From Gammaproteobacteria bacterium (GTDB lineage Bacteria; Pseudomonadota; Gammaproteobacteria; SZUA-229), in assembly GCA_023136715.1 (NCBI GenBank), contig JAGLQT010000247.1, forward strand, positions 1 through 12,666: a stretch of 12,666 nucleotides of DNA, written 5' to 3'. Below are positions 1 through 6,363 of this stretch, one piece after another. A program made the translations under genes and the position numbers. The notes under the pieces were generated by a model. The model made no database searches. It had not been told where the DNA came from and saw only the letters and a program-made list of their open reading frames with translations. Position 1 is the first letter of the stretch. Each line of letters opens with the position of its first letter.

Positions 1-246
1 GCCAATGCTGCAACCGGTGGTTTTACCTTCGAATACGCCGGAAAGAATTTTGACTTCGTCCGGCTCGCGGCGCTGCGTGGTGTGACGCGAAGTACCGGGT
101 TTGCGGCGATCCAGTTCCAGCTGCAGATCCGCCTCGCTGATTTCCAGTCCCGGCGGACAACCATCGACGATGCCCAATAACGCAGGGCCGTGGGATTCGC
201 CACTGGTAGTGACGGTGAAAAGTTTTCCGATAGTGTTGCCAGACAT
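1..246 (-). CDS. aroC: Chorismate synthase, N-terminal part (runs off left edge)
   Basis: Chorismate synthase converts 5-enolpyruvylshikimate-3-phosphate to chorismate, the last common step towards aromatic amino acids, folates and quinones; it is cytosolic and needs reduced FMN. Only the first 82 codons lie in the window. They show the family's N-terminal signatures: the GNTIGKLF start, the TSGESHG motif near residues 14-20, VDGCPPG, the ADLQLELDRRKPGTSRHTTQRREPD block that shapes the FMN/phosphate site, and KILSGVFEGKTTG. The ATG at 246-244 gives the standard Met-Ser/Ala-Gly-Asn-Thr start. It follows prmB on the same strand after 52 bases, the order also found in E. coli, so the two are probably co-transcribed. 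No defect is visible in the part present. Confidence 0.96.
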   Translation of the reverse strand, partial: MSGNTIGKLFTVTTSGESHGPALLGIVDGCPPGLEISEADLQLELDRRKPGTSRHTTQRREPDEVKILSGVFEGKTTGCSIG

Positions 247-298
247 AGAGATATATCGCTTTTTACGTTGTTATTTTGGAATCACTGAATGTTACCAC

Positions 299-1231
299 TC
301 AAAGTGCATCAAAATCATCCTGATGCGTATCGAGTTGCTCGGCGGTGAGCATGAACACGCCGTCGCCGCCGTATTCAAAATCCAGCCAGAAAAAAGGCAC
401 AGTGGGTAATGCTGCTTCCAGTGCTGGCCATGAGTAACCGACTTCGACCACCAGAATGCCGCTGTCGGATAAAAATTTTCGCGCCTGTTTCAGCATGGGG
501 ATAACCACATCCAGTCCCTGCTCACCGGCGACCAGCCCCAGCGAGGGTTCGATTTTCAGCTCATCACTGAGCTCGGTCATTTCATGCTCAGAGATGTAAG
601 GCGGATTGCTGACGATAAGATCGTACTGGCGATTAGGCACATTCTCGAATAAATCGGACTGCACCAGTTCCAGCCTGTCTTCAAGGCCGTGGTTGTGACG
701 ATTAATCTCCGCTACAGCCAGTGCATCAGCTGAAATGTCACTGGCGACCACATTAGCGTTCTCGAAGACATGGGCGCAGGCGATAGCAATGCAGCCACTG
801 CCAGTGCACAGCTCAAGAATATTATGTACTTCCTCATCCATCACCCAGGGCGAAAACTGTTGCCCAATCAACTCGGCAAAGGGTGAACGTGGGATCAGCA
901 CGCGCTCATCGACATAGAAACTCAGACCAGCGAACCATGCCTCGTTGGTAATGTAGGCGGAGGGCTTTTTCTGCTCGATGCGCTGCTGGTAGTAATCTAG
1001 CACCGACTTGCGTTCAGCCAGCGTCAGCTTGCAGTCGAAATAGTTCTCGCTGAAATCCGGCGGCAGCTTGAGCGCGGCCAGACAGAGATAGACCGCTTCA
1101 TCAAGCGCATTAGGCATGCCCTGTACAAATGTCAGTTCGGCGGCATTGAAGGCACTAACGCCCCAGCGAATACAGTCGCGTAGTGTAATTAACTCTTCAG
1201 CCAGCTCATTAATATTGATCTTTGTCATCAT
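299..1231 (-). CDS. prmB: Ribosomal protein uL3 glutamine N5-methyltransferase
   Basis: PrmB transfers a methyl group from S-adenosylmethionine to the side-chain amide of a conserved glutamine of ribosomal protein L3 (uL3), a cytosolic modification linked to large-subunit assembly. The 310-residue product has the usual two-part build. The helical N-terminal substrate-recognition region carries the VLIPRSPFAELI block at about 111-122, and the Rossmann-type methyltransferase domain follows. SAM motif I (LELCTGSGCIAIA) is at about 139-151, an acidic ASDIS motif at about 163-167, and the NPPY catalytic motif of glutamine-amide methyltransferases at 209-212. Length is as in E. coli. Two successive ATGs (1231 and 1228) are possible starts, and no strong Shine-Dalgarno separates them. 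PrmC (release-factor methyltransferase) shares NPPY, but the N-terminal region and the aroC neighbour favour PrmB. Confidence 0.94.
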   Translation of the reverse strand: MMTKININELAEELITLRDCIRWGVSAFNAAELTFVQGMPNALDEAVYLCLAALKLPPDFSENYFDCKLTLAERKSVLDYYQQRIEQKKPSAYITNEAWFAGLSFYVDERVLIPRSPFAELIGQQFSPWVMDEEVHNILELCTGSGCIAIACAHVFENANVVASDISADALAVAEINRHNHGLEDRLELVQSDLFENVPNRQYDLIVSNPPYISEHEMTELSDELKIEPSLGLVAGEQGLDVVIPMLKQARKFLSDSGILVVEVGYSWPALEAALPTVPFFWLDFEYGGDGVFMLTAEQLDTHQDDFDAL

Positions 1232-1310
1232 AAGCGTGAATTTTAACCGTTCTCAGGCCTGCCTGCACAAATCTGGATCCAGGGCACTTTCCTGTGAGCC
1301 AGCCAGCACC

Positions 1311-1316
1311 TATAAT
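1311..1316 (+). promoter_or_regulatory. Candidate sigma-70 -10 box for the copper chaperone-psd unit
   Basis: A perfect TATAAT lies in the 113-base divergent gap between prmB and the copper chaperone gene. It would place transcription start near 1323, giving a leader of about 22 bases that still contains the ribosome-binding site. The -35 candidate 17 bases upstream (TTTCCT, 1288-1293) is poor, so the promoter may need an activator. No clear copper-regulator operator is visible. Confidence 0.5.
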
Positions 1317-1344
1317 CTGCACCTCAATAATGAGGACTCGATCA

Positions 1345-1806
1345 ATGAAATTACATCAATTTTTAGCTCTACTTTTTGCCACACTCTTTTTCAGCCACAG
1401 CGCCATTGCAGAGTCCACGCTTACTTTTGAAGGCGAATGGATTGCTGAAGCACCACCATCAAGCCGAGTTATGGTCGCCTACATGACTATTAACAACGCT
1501 AGCGATCAAATAGCAAAAATCGTTTCAGCGTCCTCTGAGAATTTCAAGAGCATTTCATTTCACCAGACGCAACAGGAAAATGACATGGCGAAAATGAAAC
1601 ACATGAGCACTTTAACCATAGCGGCTAAAGGCAAACTGGTATTAGAAGCGGGCAGCCATCACATCATGTTATTTAATCCGGTTAAAAAATTAAAAGCCGG
1701 TGACCAGGTAAAACTTGATTTGAAACTTGAGAATGGTGACGTTGTTAATCTTGTTGTTCCAGTAAAGAAACAGCAGATGGATCATAACTCGCACATGCAT
1801 CATTAA
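1345..1806 (+). CDS. Periplasmic PCu(A)C-type copper chaperone
   Basis: This is an exported Cu(I)-binding protein of the PCu(A)C (DUF461) family, which delivers copper in the periplasm, classically to the CuA site of cytochrome oxidase. The 153-residue product begins with a signal peptide (KLHQ, hydrophobic core, cleavage after AIA at about residue 22). The metal motif H-X10-M-X21-H-X-M is met exactly by His73, Met84, His106 and Met108. The tail, MDHNSHMHH, adds further His and Met ligands. The start at 1345 is chosen over an in-frame ATG at 1294 because it gives the signal peptide its proper N-terminus and has a GAGG at 1332-1335, nine bases upstream. The stop is one base before the psd ATG, so the genes are co-transcribed. 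No oxidase or SCO gene is in view, so the partner is unknown. Confidence 0.9.
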   Translation: MKLHQFLALLFATLFFSHSAIAESTLTFEGEWIAEAPPSSRVMVAYMTINNASDQIAKIVSASSENFKSISFHQTQQENDMAKMKHMSTLTIAAKGKLVLEAGSHHIMLFNPVKKLKAGDQVKLDLKLENGDVVNLVVPVKKQQMDHNSHMHH

Positions 1807-1807
1807 T

Positions 1808-2668
1808 ATGAAAGCAACCTTGCGAGACTACCTGTTATCCACGCCTTTTTATATTCTTCCTCACCACGGCATTTCGTGGCTGATGTTCAAACTGGCACGC
1901 ATTCAATTTCGTCCAGTGAAAGACTTTATTATTCGAGCATATACAAAATTCAATGCTGTAAAAATGCACGAAGCGGTCATTGAAGACAAGTACGCATACG
2001 AAAGTCTCAATGCTTTTTTCACCCGCGCATTAAAACCCGAATGCCGCCCTTTCGACGACACTGAAAACTCATGGCTGTGCCCGGTTGATGGTGCTGTCAG
2101 TCAGGCAAGAAAAATAGAAAACGGTCGCGTATTTCAGGCCAAAGGCCACGACTACAGTTTGCTTGAATTAGTCGGTGGCGATGAAAAACTGGCTGCAGCT
2201 TTCCAGAATGGCAACTTCGCCACCATCTATCTCTCACCCAGGGACTACCACCGTATCCATATGCCCATCGGTGGTGAGCTAACTAACATGACTTACATTC
2301 CGGGACGTTTATTCAGTGTTGCCGATCACACCGTCAAAACCGTGCCACGTTTGTTTGCCCGCAACGAGCGCGTCGCCTGTTTCTTCGATACCGAACATGG
2401 CCCGATGGTGATGATTCTGGTCGGTGCGATTAATGTCTCCGCAACCGAAACTGTCTGGCATGGACTGGTCACTAGCAAAGACAAAAAAATCAATTCAATT
2501 GACTATAAAAAAGGCGAAGTCACTCTGGAACGCGGTGATGAAATGGGTCGATTTAATCTGGGCTCAACCGTTATCGTTTTAACCACAGAGCAATTTGAAC
2601 TGGATGAACTAATGACTCACGGCAAAGAAGTAAAACTCGGTCAACGCCTGGGCATCTACAAACCATAA
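1808..2668 (+). CDS. psd: Phosphatidylserine decarboxylase proenzyme
   Basis: Psd decarboxylates phosphatidylserine to phosphatidylethanolamine, the main zwitterionic phospholipid of Gram-negative membranes, at the inner face of the cytoplasmic membrane. The 286-residue proenzyme has the LGST self-cleavage motif at 251-254. Cleavage between Gly252 and Ser253 makes a large beta chain and a short alpha chain whose N-terminal serine becomes the pyruvoyl cofactor. The autoproteolytic triad is probably Asp94 (in CPVDG), His151 (in DYHRIHMP) and Ser253, by alignment from memory with the E. coli enzyme. The N-terminal region is amphipathic, as expected for membrane attachment. The gene starts one base after the copper chaperone stop and has no visible Shine-Dalgarno, so translation is probably coupled to the upstream gene. 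Pairing with a copper chaperone is unusual compared with the enterobacterial context. Confidence 0.95.
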   Translation: MKATLRDYLLSTPFYILPHHGISWLMFKLARIQFRPVKDFIIRAYTKFNAVKMHEAVIEDKYAYESLNAFFTRALKPECRPFDDTENSWLCPVDGAVSQARKIENGRVFQAKGHDYSLLELVGGDEKLAAAFQNGNFATIYLSPRDYHRIHMPIGGELTNMTYIPGRLFSVADHTVKTVPRLFARNERVACFFDTEHGPMVMILVGAINVSATETVWHGLVTSKDKKINSIDYKKGEVTLERGDEMGRFNLGSTVIVLTTEQFELDELMTHGKEVKLGQRLGIYKP

Positions 2669-2676
2669 GCCCTCAC

Positions 2677-2705
2677 AGAATCATAAATGGTATGCTATGA
2701 TTTCT
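2677..2705 (+). other. Imperfect hairpin just after psd
   Basis: AGAATCATA (2677-2685) pairs with TATGATTTCT (2696-2705) apart from one extra T, around a ten-base loop, nine bases after the psd stop. It is AT-rich and lacks a real U-tract, so it is at best a weak transcript end or a 3'-protecting stem. Confidence 0.3.
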
Positions 2706-2717
2706 ATATCACTGCCA

Positions 2718-2806
2718 AACACAGGGTTATTCAGCAGGGATTAATGCAGCCACGGACTTTAGCTTGATTTTTTAGCTTGCTGCCATTAAGTGTTTAACAC
2801 AGGGTT
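2718..2806 (+). promoter_or_regulatory. Repeat-rich leader of the LuxR-type regulator gene
   Basis: The gap before the regulator holds nested repeats. AACACAGGGTT occurs twice exactly (2718-2728 and 2796-2806). TTTAGCTTG occurs twice, 13 bases apart (2758-2766 and 2771-2779). TTAATGCAGC (2741-2750) faces GCTGCCATTAA (2779-2789) as an inverted repeat with one extra base. This looks like an operator or structured leader. No convincing -35/-10 pair was found within it. Confidence 0.4.
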
Positions 2807-2829
2807 TCATCTGCTTGAGGCTGCTATTC

Positions 2830-3645
2830 ATGGCACAACCTGAAAACTGTTTATCAGATAAAGACTGTCCAATGGGTTCTAGTGATACAGCTCAATGCTG
2901 CGTTGCGTTGATTTCCTCTCAGGACCTGATTAGTGATGGTATTAATCAGGGGCTCGAGCAGCACAACAAAATTTTCCTACAAAATCGCTTTAGTGACTGT
3001 GATGAATTGCTGAACTTCAATCAGCGCACCTGTTATGAAGTAGTACTAATTAATTCACGTTTAATTCAATACCCCCTGTCTGACTTTTTTGCACAAATAC
3101 AGGATAAAACACCACGGGCTCGATTTATCGTATTTGCTGCTGAAACCGAAACTCAGTTTATAAAAGCATTAATGCGGGCTGGCGTTCACGGTTTTGTGCC
3201 TATAGACGCCGCCATCGATGAATTGTGTGAAGCCATACTGTCTGTGAAAACAGGGCAGCTCTGGTTCAACAGAGCATTACTGGATGAAGTGGTTATTGAT
3301 GCCATGGAGTTTGAGCGCATGATAGAGCAGTCCATTAGAGAGCGTATTGGTCTACTTAAAGGACAAATGACCCCACGTGAAAGTGATGTTTTCTGTCTGG
3401 TACTGGAAGGCTTATCGACCAAACAGATAGCCACACAGGTCCATATGTCGGAGCCAACGGTTAAACAACATCTGACCAGTCTGTTCAAAAAATTTGATGT
3501 CAGCAATCGTTCGCAACTGATCCTGTCTGCTTTCGAACGTGTCTGCCCGGTCACCAATATGGTCAAACTATTCCGGCGTACACTCGATCGTCGACGTATA
3601 GAAAGTGGCAGAACCCCCTTAATTTCAGATCCATTACAGGATTAG
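2830..3645 (+). CDS. LuxR-family transcriptional regulator with degenerate receiver domain
   Basis: This is a 271-residue DNA-binding regulator in NarL/FixJ layout. Residues about 24-155 resemble a receiver domain and about 177-235 form a LuxR-type helix-turn-helix (MTPRESDVFCLVLEGLSTKQ, then EPTVKQHLTSLFKKFDVSNR). The receiver lacks its chemistry. The phospho-acceptor Asp is Asn75 (VVLINSRL), the acidic pair is Ser29-Ser30, the conserved Thr/Ser falls at Ala103/Ala104, and the conserved Lys is Ile125 (GFVPID). It is therefore probably not controlled by a histidine kinase, and none is nearby. The ATG at 2830 is preferred to an in-frame TTG at 2815 because GAGG at 2817-2820 sits nine bases upstream of it. 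The target is unknown. The multiheme cytochrome gene starts 186 bases downstream on the same strand and is a candidate by position only. Confidence 0.85.
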   Translation: MAQPENCLSDKDCPMGSSDTAQCCVALISSQDLISDGINQGLEQHNKIFLQNRFSDCDELLNFNQRTCYEVVLINSRLIQYPLSDFFAQIQDKTPRARFIVFAAETETQFIKALMRAGVHGFVPIDAAIDELCEAILSVKTGQLWFNRALLDEVVIDAMEFERMIEQSIRERIGLLKGQMTPRESDVFCLVLEGLSTKQIATQVHMSEPTVKQHLTSLFKKFDVSNRSQLILSAFERVCPVTNMVKLFRRTLDRRRIESGRTPLISDPLQD

Positions 3646-3831
3646 TGCTCTGGTAACCATCAGGCCTATATAAGTTATTCTAAAGATAGTAATTATCTTA
3701 TTGTAGGTACAAATCTCTAGATTTAGACTAAAAATACTTCCATTCGTACGGTTACCTGAATACCCTTACCTCCAGTAAGTTCTATTTGCTGTTATAAAAA
3801 TGATACCAAACAGAACCTCTGGAGGTTTTAA
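3646..3831 (+). promoter_or_regulatory. Intergenic leader of the multiheme cytochrome gene
   Basis: This AT-rich 186-base gap holds several short dyads: AAGATA/TATCTT (3683-3688 and 3694-3699), AAATCT-CT-AGATTT (3711-3724) and AACCTC-TG-GAGGTT (3814-3827). A TATAAA lies at 3793-3798 without a good -35. No terminator is evident after the regulator gene, so read-through into the cytochrome is possible. Confidence 0.35.
3814..3827 (+). promoter_or_regulatory. Ribosome-binding site inside a small dyad
   Basis: GGAGG at 3821-3825 is the strongest Shine-Dalgarno in the window, six bases before the ATG at 3832. It is the right half of the dyad AACCTC-TG-GAGGTT. In RNA this can fold as AACCT/AGGTT around a CTGG loop and cover the site. 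The stem is short, so any effect would be modest. Confidence 0.45.
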
Positions 3832-4167
3832 ATGATTAAATATTGGCTTCGCGCATTCACTTGCGTGGCGTTCTCACTGTTTACGCTGACGGCGTATGCA
3901 GAGAACGATAACTTCACCACATCACACTTTTCCGGTTCAGGTAATTGTGCCCAGTGCCACGACAATCTGACAGATACATCCGGCAATGATGTTTCCATCG
4001 TCAAGGACTGGGGCACATCGATGATGGCCAATGCCACCAAAGACCCGCTCTGGCGCGCCAAAGTAGCCACTGAACTGGAACGCAACTCGCACCTGTCCTC
4101 AGTACTCAATGACAAATGCTCTAAGTGTCACGCCCCCGTCGCCAATTATGAAATAACTCAGGTATAG
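3832..4167 (+). CDS. N-terminal fragment of the multiheme cytochrome (hemes 1-2)
   Basis: Without suppression, translation from the strong ribosome-binding site stops here after 111 residues. The fragment has a clear Sec signal peptide (basic IKYWLR, hydrophobic core, cleavage after AYA at residue 23). It carries heme motifs CAQCH (39-43) and CSKCH (96-100), so a small exported diheme peptide could in principle be made. It is shown separately because a stop-respecting annotation would call it as a gene of its own. I judge it a piece of the larger protein, because the reading frame simply continues. Confidence 0.6.
   Translation: MIKYWLRAFTCVAFSLFTLTAYAENDNFTTSHFSGSGNCAQCHDNLTDTSGNDVSIVKDWGTSMMANATKDPLWRAKVATELERNSHLSSVLNDKCSKCHAPVANYEITQV
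4165..4167 (+). other. In-frame amber codon interrupting the cytochrome
   Basis: The TAG lies between Val111 and a Gly-Gly pair, in frame with both halves. CAG (Gln) or TAT/TAC (Tyr) would each need one base change. I see no selenocysteine-type or other recoding element beside it. Confidence 0.9.
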
Positions 4168-4236
4168 GGCGGCGAACTCACATTATTTGGCCCTGATGGT
4201 ATTCTCGATCCAAGTCATGAATTCTACGATGCAGGC

Positions 4237-6225
4237 ATGAATGGCGTAACCTGTACTGCCTGTCACCAGATTATGGATGACGGCAACCTGGGCACACTGG
4301 CGGGTTCTTCAGGTCATTACAGCATTAATGACACCAAGACTATTTATGGCCAGTACAGCGACATCTTTGGCAACCCAATGATCAATGCAACAGGTTACAC
4401 ACCAGAATACAGCGCTCATATTTCAGATTCAGCCATGTGTGCAACCTGTCACAACCTGAAAACACCTTTTGTTGATGCAGCTGGTAATGTATTAACGACA
4501 ACGCCTGAGTCAGAGTTCCCTGAGCAGCAGCCATACACAGAATGGCAGAACTCTATCTTTGATGATGCCGGTAGCAATCCACAGAGCTGTCAGGATTGTC
4601 ACATGCCTCAAACCAACTCCAAGGTTTCTAACCGTCCACAATGGTTAGGCCCTAAAGCTGGTTTCTCGAAGCATGAACTGGTGGGCTCTAACACCACTAT
4701 GTTGACTATGTTGCGTGATAATGCAGCTGCACTGGACGTGACCAGCAATTACATGGATCTGAGCATCGGTCGTGCTCGCACCATGTTGCAGAACTCTGCC
4801 AATATAGAGATTCTTTCTGCATCAGTGACTGATGGTATCCTGGAAGCACGTGTAAAAGTTCTGAATCAGTCAGGACATAAAGCACCAACTGCTTACCCAT
4901 CACGTCGTATGTGGTTGAACTTCAAGGTGACCGACAGCAACAACAATGTCGTCTTTGAGTCAGGTGCGTTCAATGCCGATGGTTCAATCGTCGGTGCCGA
5001 CAACGATACTGATCAAACTATCTATGAGCCTCACTATGATGTGATCACCTCAGCTGACCAGGTACAGATCTACGAAACTATTATGGGTAACTCAGATAAC
5101 AACGTTACCTATACCCTGCTTCGTGGTGCACAGTACCTGAAAGATAATCGCCTAACCCCACAGGGTTTTGACAAGCTGAACGTACCTTCAGATGTTGCGG
5201 TTATCGGTGCAGCGACTAACGATGCAGACTTCAACATGGGTAGTGATGAAATCACATATCGCATCCCGGTTGCAGCTTCTGGCGAACTCACCGTTAACGT
5301 TGACCTGAACTTCCAGACTTTCCAGCATGGTTTCATTCAGGATCTGTATAAAGATGTTCAACTGGAACAGGTACAGACCTTCAAAACCATGTATGACGCA
5401 CAAAGTCTGAAACATGAAAATGTTGGCAGTGCACAGACCACAGTAGTTAGTGATGGCGGCGGTACACCTCCTCCTACAGCACCTACTGCAACACTGGGCG
5501 CTTCACCATCCACTATTGATGCCGGCCAGTCTTCAACACTGACATGGTCTTCAACTGATGCAACCAGCTGTAGCGCATCAGGTGCATGGTCAGGTACAAA
5601 AGCAACCAGTGGTTCACAGTCAGTGACTCCTGGTTCAACTGCAAGCTACAGCATTACCTGTAATGGTGACGGTGGCAGTGCAAACAGTAGTGCAACAGTG
5701 ACTGTTAACGCAGCAACTCCAGCACCGACTGCTAGTATCAATGCTTCACCTTCAACCATTGATCAGGGAGCTTCATCTACTCTGACATGGTCTTCAACTG
5801 ACGCAAGCAGCTGTACTGCATCAGGTGCTTGGTCAGGAGCAAAAGCTACCAATGGTTCACAATCAGTGGCTCCTGGTTCAACTGCAAACTACAGCATCAC
5901 CTGTACGGGTGCCGGCGGTAGTGCAAACGACAGTGCAACGGTAACAGTGAATCCGGCTTCAGCTCCGGCGCCGACTGTTTCACTGAGCGCCAGCCCTACA
6001 AGCCTTAGAAAGGGTCAAAACATCACGCTGTCATGGTCATCGACTGATGCAACTAGCTGTAGCGCATCAGGTGGCTGGTCTGGTTCAAAAGCAACCAGCG
6101 GTTCAGAGTCAATGCCTTTGAGCAATGCAGCAACACTTACCCTGACCTGTACAGGTGCAGGTGGCTCAGCCAGCAGCTCAGTTACCTACGGTACCTGGGG
6201 TAGATGGAGACTACAACTTCAATAG
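4237..6225 (+). CDS. C-terminal part of the multiheme cytochrome (hemes 3-5 and Ig-like repeats)
   Basis: This is the largest uninterrupted piece, 662 residues if started at the ATG at 4237. It carries CTACH, CATCH and CQDCH heme motifs, in the CATCH...TEWQNS...CQDCHMP arrangement often seen in multiheme cytochromes. A beta-rich domain follows, then a Pro/Gly linker (GGGTPPPTAPTAT) and three Ig-like repeats. Started here it would have no signal peptide and no Shine-Dalgarno, so it could not be exported or receive heme. It makes sense only as the continuation of the frame from 3832. The final residues (YGTWGRWRLQLQ) break the repeat pattern, whereas the next frame over reads VDGDYNFNS and stops at 6227-6229. 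Confidence 0.7.
   Translation: MNGVTCTACHQIMDDGNLGTLAGSSGHYSINDTKTIYGQYSDIFGNPMINATGYTPEYSAHISDSAMCATCHNLKTPFVDAAGNVLTTTPESEFPEQQPYTEWQNSIFDDAGSNPQSCQDCHMPQTNSKVSNRPQWLGPKAGFSKHELVGSNTTMLTMLRDNAAALDVTSNYMDLSIGRARTMLQNSANIEILSASVTDGILEARVKVLNQSGHKAPTAYPSRRMWLNFKVTDSNNNVVFESGAFNADGSIVGADNDTDQTIYEPHYDVITSADQVQIYETIMGNSDNNVTYTLLRGAQYLKDNRLTPQGFDKLNVPSDVAVIGAATNDADFNMGSDEITYRIPVAASGELTVNVDLNFQTFQHGFIQDLYKDVQLEQVQTFKTMYDAQSLKHENVGSAQTTVVSDGGGTPPPTAPTATLGASPSTIDAGQSSTLTWSSTDATSCSASGAWSGTKATSGSQSVTPGSTASYSITCNGDGGSANSSATVTVNAATPAPTASINASPSTIDQGASSTLTWSSTDASSCTASGAWSGAKATNGSQSVAPGSTANYSITCTGAGGSANDSATVTVNPASAPAPTVSLSASPTSLRKGQNITLSWSSTDATSCSASGGWSGSKATSGSESMPLSNAATLTLTCTGAGGSASSSVTYGTWGRWRLQLQ
5479..5721 (+). 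repeat. Ig-like repeat 1 of the cytochrome
   Basis: About 81 codons, from APTATLGASPSTIDAG to SATVTVNAA. The core is LTWSSTDATSCSASGAWSG, with a second Cys in YSITCNGDGGS. The two Cys residues could form an intradomain disulfide. The pattern (SASP...G..TL.WSS..A.SC.A.G.WSG) is common in secreted bacterial proteins. Confidence 0.85.
5722..5967 (+). repeat. Ig-like repeat 2 of the cytochrome
   Basis: About 82 codons, from APTASINASPSTIDQG to ATVTVNPAS. It is very close to repeat 1 at both protein and DNA level, notably around WSSTD and SGAWSG, which suggests recent tandem duplication. The Cys pair is kept. Confidence 0.85.
5968..6192 (+). repeat. Ig-like repeat 3 of the cytochrome, end damaged
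   Basis: It runs from APTVSLSASPTSLRKG to SASSSVT and keeps the WSSTDATSC and TLTCTGAGG core with its Cys pair. It is more diverged than repeats 1 and 2. The expected closing beta strand (TVTV) is replaced by YGTW, consistent with a frameshift near 6187. Confidence 0.8.
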
Positions 6226-6250
6226 TTAGTTAATCAAACTATTAAAACTG

Positions 6251-6282
6251 AAACCGGGCTGGAAAATCCAGCCCGGTTTTTT
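6251..6282 (+). terminator. Intrinsic terminator after the cytochrome gene
   Basis: A perfect 13-bp stem (6251-6263 with 6267-6279, core CCGGGCTGG) with a three-base loop is followed by a run of six T (6277-6282). It lies 26 bases after the stop and ends the cytochrome transcript. The left arm begins with three A, so it may also act weakly on the other strand. Confidence 0.93.
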
Positions 6283-6363
6283 ATTGTGCGATAAAAAAGT
6301 ATGTTGAGTAACTCAGTAGCGAAAAACAGCGAAATAGAGTTAGACTAGCCCGACTAATATCAA

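Larger units (their letters stand above)
3832..6225 (+). pseudogene. Exported five-heme cytochrome c with Ig-like repeats, interrupted by an in-frame TAG
   Basis: Read through one amber codon (codon 112, 4165-4167), this frame encodes about 797 residues. In order it has a signal peptide, five CXXCH heme motifs (39-43, 96-100, 141-145, 203-207, 253-257), a beta-rich region to about residue 540, and three tandem Ig-like repeats of about 81 residues. The architecture suggests a periplasmic or cell-surface electron-transfer protein; its partner is unknown. The frame is unbroken on both sides of the TAG, and the 23 codons between it and the next ATG encode sensible sequence (GGELTLFGPDGILDPSHEF), so this is a point nonsense change, a sequence error or suppression. 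Neighbouring genes end in TAG (3643-3645, 6912-6914), which argues against genome-wide recoding. The 3' end also looks frameshifted. I recognise the multiheme type but no named family. Confidence 0.75.

Noticed and set aside
101..409. 102-residue plus-strand open frame across the aroC-prmB junction
   Set aside because: It is antisense to two well-identified genes, is Ser/Arg/Pro-rich low-complexity translation and has no ribosome-binding site.
3186..3566. 126-residue minus-strand open frame within the regulator
   Set aside because: It is a shadow of the LuxR-type gene, whose helix-turn-helix is plainly on the plus strand.
3828..4115. 95-residue minus-strand open frame over the cytochrome start
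   Set aside because: It opposes the signal peptide and first heme motif and resembles no protein.
4165..4167. TAG as a programmed pyrrolysine or genome-wide reassigned codon
   Set aside because: TAG ends neighbouring genes normally (3643-3645, 6912-6914), and no recoding structure or pyrrolysine gene is in view; a mutation, error or suppressor is simpler.
5479..6192. DNA repeats as a mobile or CRISPR-like array
   Set aside because: The period is a multiple of three and the repeats encode in-frame Ig-like domains, so they are protein-level duplications.
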